From Cryobacterium sinapicolor (lineage in GTDB: Bacteria; Actinomycetota; Actinomycetes; Actinomycetales; Microbacteriaceae): DNA of 64,000 nt. Positions 63,457-64,000 of the stretch are shown here, in pieces (the stretch's first letter is position 1; the number at the start of each line of letters is the position of its first letter). Below the pieces are notes generated by a model. That model saw nothing but the letters and a program-made list of their open reading frames with translations. It had not been told where the DNA came from and did not search any database. The stretch covers positions 1 through 64,000 of the forward strand of contig NZ_SOGQ01000061.1 of assembly GCF_004403465.1 (NCBI RefSeq), written 5' to 3'. A program made the position numbers and the translations under genes.

Positions 63457-63529
63457 GCCCCCGTAGCCCAATGGCAGAGGCAGACGACTTAAAATCGTCA
63501 CAGTCTGGGTTCGACCCCCAGCGGGGGCA
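63457..63529 (+). tRNA. tRNA-Leu (anticodon TAA), class I shape
   Basis: 73 nt. Acceptor GCCCCCG/CGGGGGC with discriminator A, D arm GCC/GGC, anticodon stem GACGA/TCGTC with loop CTTAAAA (anticodon TAA, 63490-63492), T arm CTGGG/CCCAG with TTCGACC loop. The variable region is only 5 nt (ACAGT), whereas leucine tRNAs normally have a long variable arm. It would read the rare UUA codon. CCA is not encoded. Confidence 0.85.
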
Positions 63530-63684
63530 CTGCACGGAACGACACAGCGAACCGGCCCGGCCCTGCTGCACGCTTTATCCGGGTGAGGCGGCCTTTCCGC
63601 CGTGGTTCCGTCGCGCTACCATCTGCGAGTGACACGGCCGTCGCCTCCCCGTGATGTGCCTTTTCCCGACGAAGGAGCAGCATC

Positions 63685-64000
63685 ATGGACTTTCTGCAAG
63701 CCACGTGGGACATCATCTGGTTCTTCTTCTGGACATTCGCGTTCATCGCCTACCTGATGGTGCTCTTCTCGATCATCGGGGACATCTTCCGTGACCACAC
63801 CCTCAGCGGATGGGGCAAGGCCGCCTGGATGCTGTTCCTCGTCTTCGTGCCGTTCCTGACCGCGCTGATCTACCTGATCGCCCGGGGTAAGGGAATGGCC
63901 GAGCGGCAGATGCGCGCGGCTCAGCAGAACCAGTCCGCCACGGAACAGTACGTGCGCTCGGTCGCCGGCACGGGCGGGGCTGCGGACGAGATCACCAAGG
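63685..64000 (+). CDS. PLDc_N-type membrane protein, probably SHOCT at the end (partial)
   Basis: The first 105 residues of a gene that runs off the window. Two membrane segments (about 9-31 and 46-66) flank the conserved FSIIGDIFRDHTLSGWGKAAW loop and end in TALIYLIARGKG, as in PLDc_N family membrane proteins. After a polar stretch the last visible residues (GGAADEITK) look like the start of a SHOCT domain. GAAGGAG precedes the ATG. The 155 nt between the tRNA and this gene hold only its leader. Confidence 0.8.
   Translation, partial: MDFLQATWDIIWFFFWTFAFIAYLMVLFSIIGDIFRDHTLSGWGKAAWMLFLVFVPFLTALIYLIARGKGMAERQMRAAQQNQSATEQYVRSVAGTGGAADEITK

Overview
The window is a high-GC actinobacterial chromosome segment. 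Gene content and order point to a member of the Micrococcales, most likely Microbacteriaceae (Leifsonia/Cryobacterium-like); the family is an inference from protein style and codon use, not a database match. No insertion sequences, phage genes or CRISPR arrays were seen.

The backbone follows an order that, as I remember it, is shared with Mycobacterium tuberculosis Rv1002c-Rv1025: protein mannosyltransferase, rsmI, metG, tatD, rsmA/ksgA, ispE and an ABC-F ATPase (13.3-22.4 kb), then glmU, prs, gnd, rplY, pth, mfd, mazG, hisS, eno, ftsB/divIC and a DUF501 gene (44.2-60.5 kb). The order is rearranged in places. Around it lie a DUF3516-type helicase and a Gfo/Idh/MocA oxidoreductase (1.1-4.7 kb); a LysM lipoprotein, L-serine ammonia-lyase, O-acetylhomoserine sulfhydrylase with a coupled CoA-binding protein, a sarcosine-oxidase-like flavoenzyme, a YeiH-type transporter and a fatty acid desaturase (5-13 kb); and an S8 protease, type II NADH dehydrogenase and tRNA-Leu at the right end.

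A large accessory block (22.6-43.6 kb) sits between the ABC-F gene and glmU. It holds a methionine importer (metQ-metN-metI); a translationally coupled module of an unknown protein, a lytic transglycosylase-like protein and a PASTA Ser/Thr kinase; and a ten-gene phosphate-transport locus. That locus carries pstC, pstA and pstB but also three different periplasmic-binding-like surface proteins, a WxL-like secreted protein, a DUF916-like (WxL-interacting) membrane protein and a relative of it, and a sortase-fold protein that has lost both catalytic His and Cys. I regard this pst-linked surface apparatus as the most interesting system here.

The intergenic DNA carries three separate families of palindromic elements (three copies, three copies and two copies). 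Members keep their stems while loops or stem bases change, and two of the families show compensatory stem changes. There is also a nine-copy 16-bp tandem array. Many genes have a TANNNT-like -10 box ending about 6 nt before the start codon, which indicates frequent leaderless transcription and helped decide several starts.
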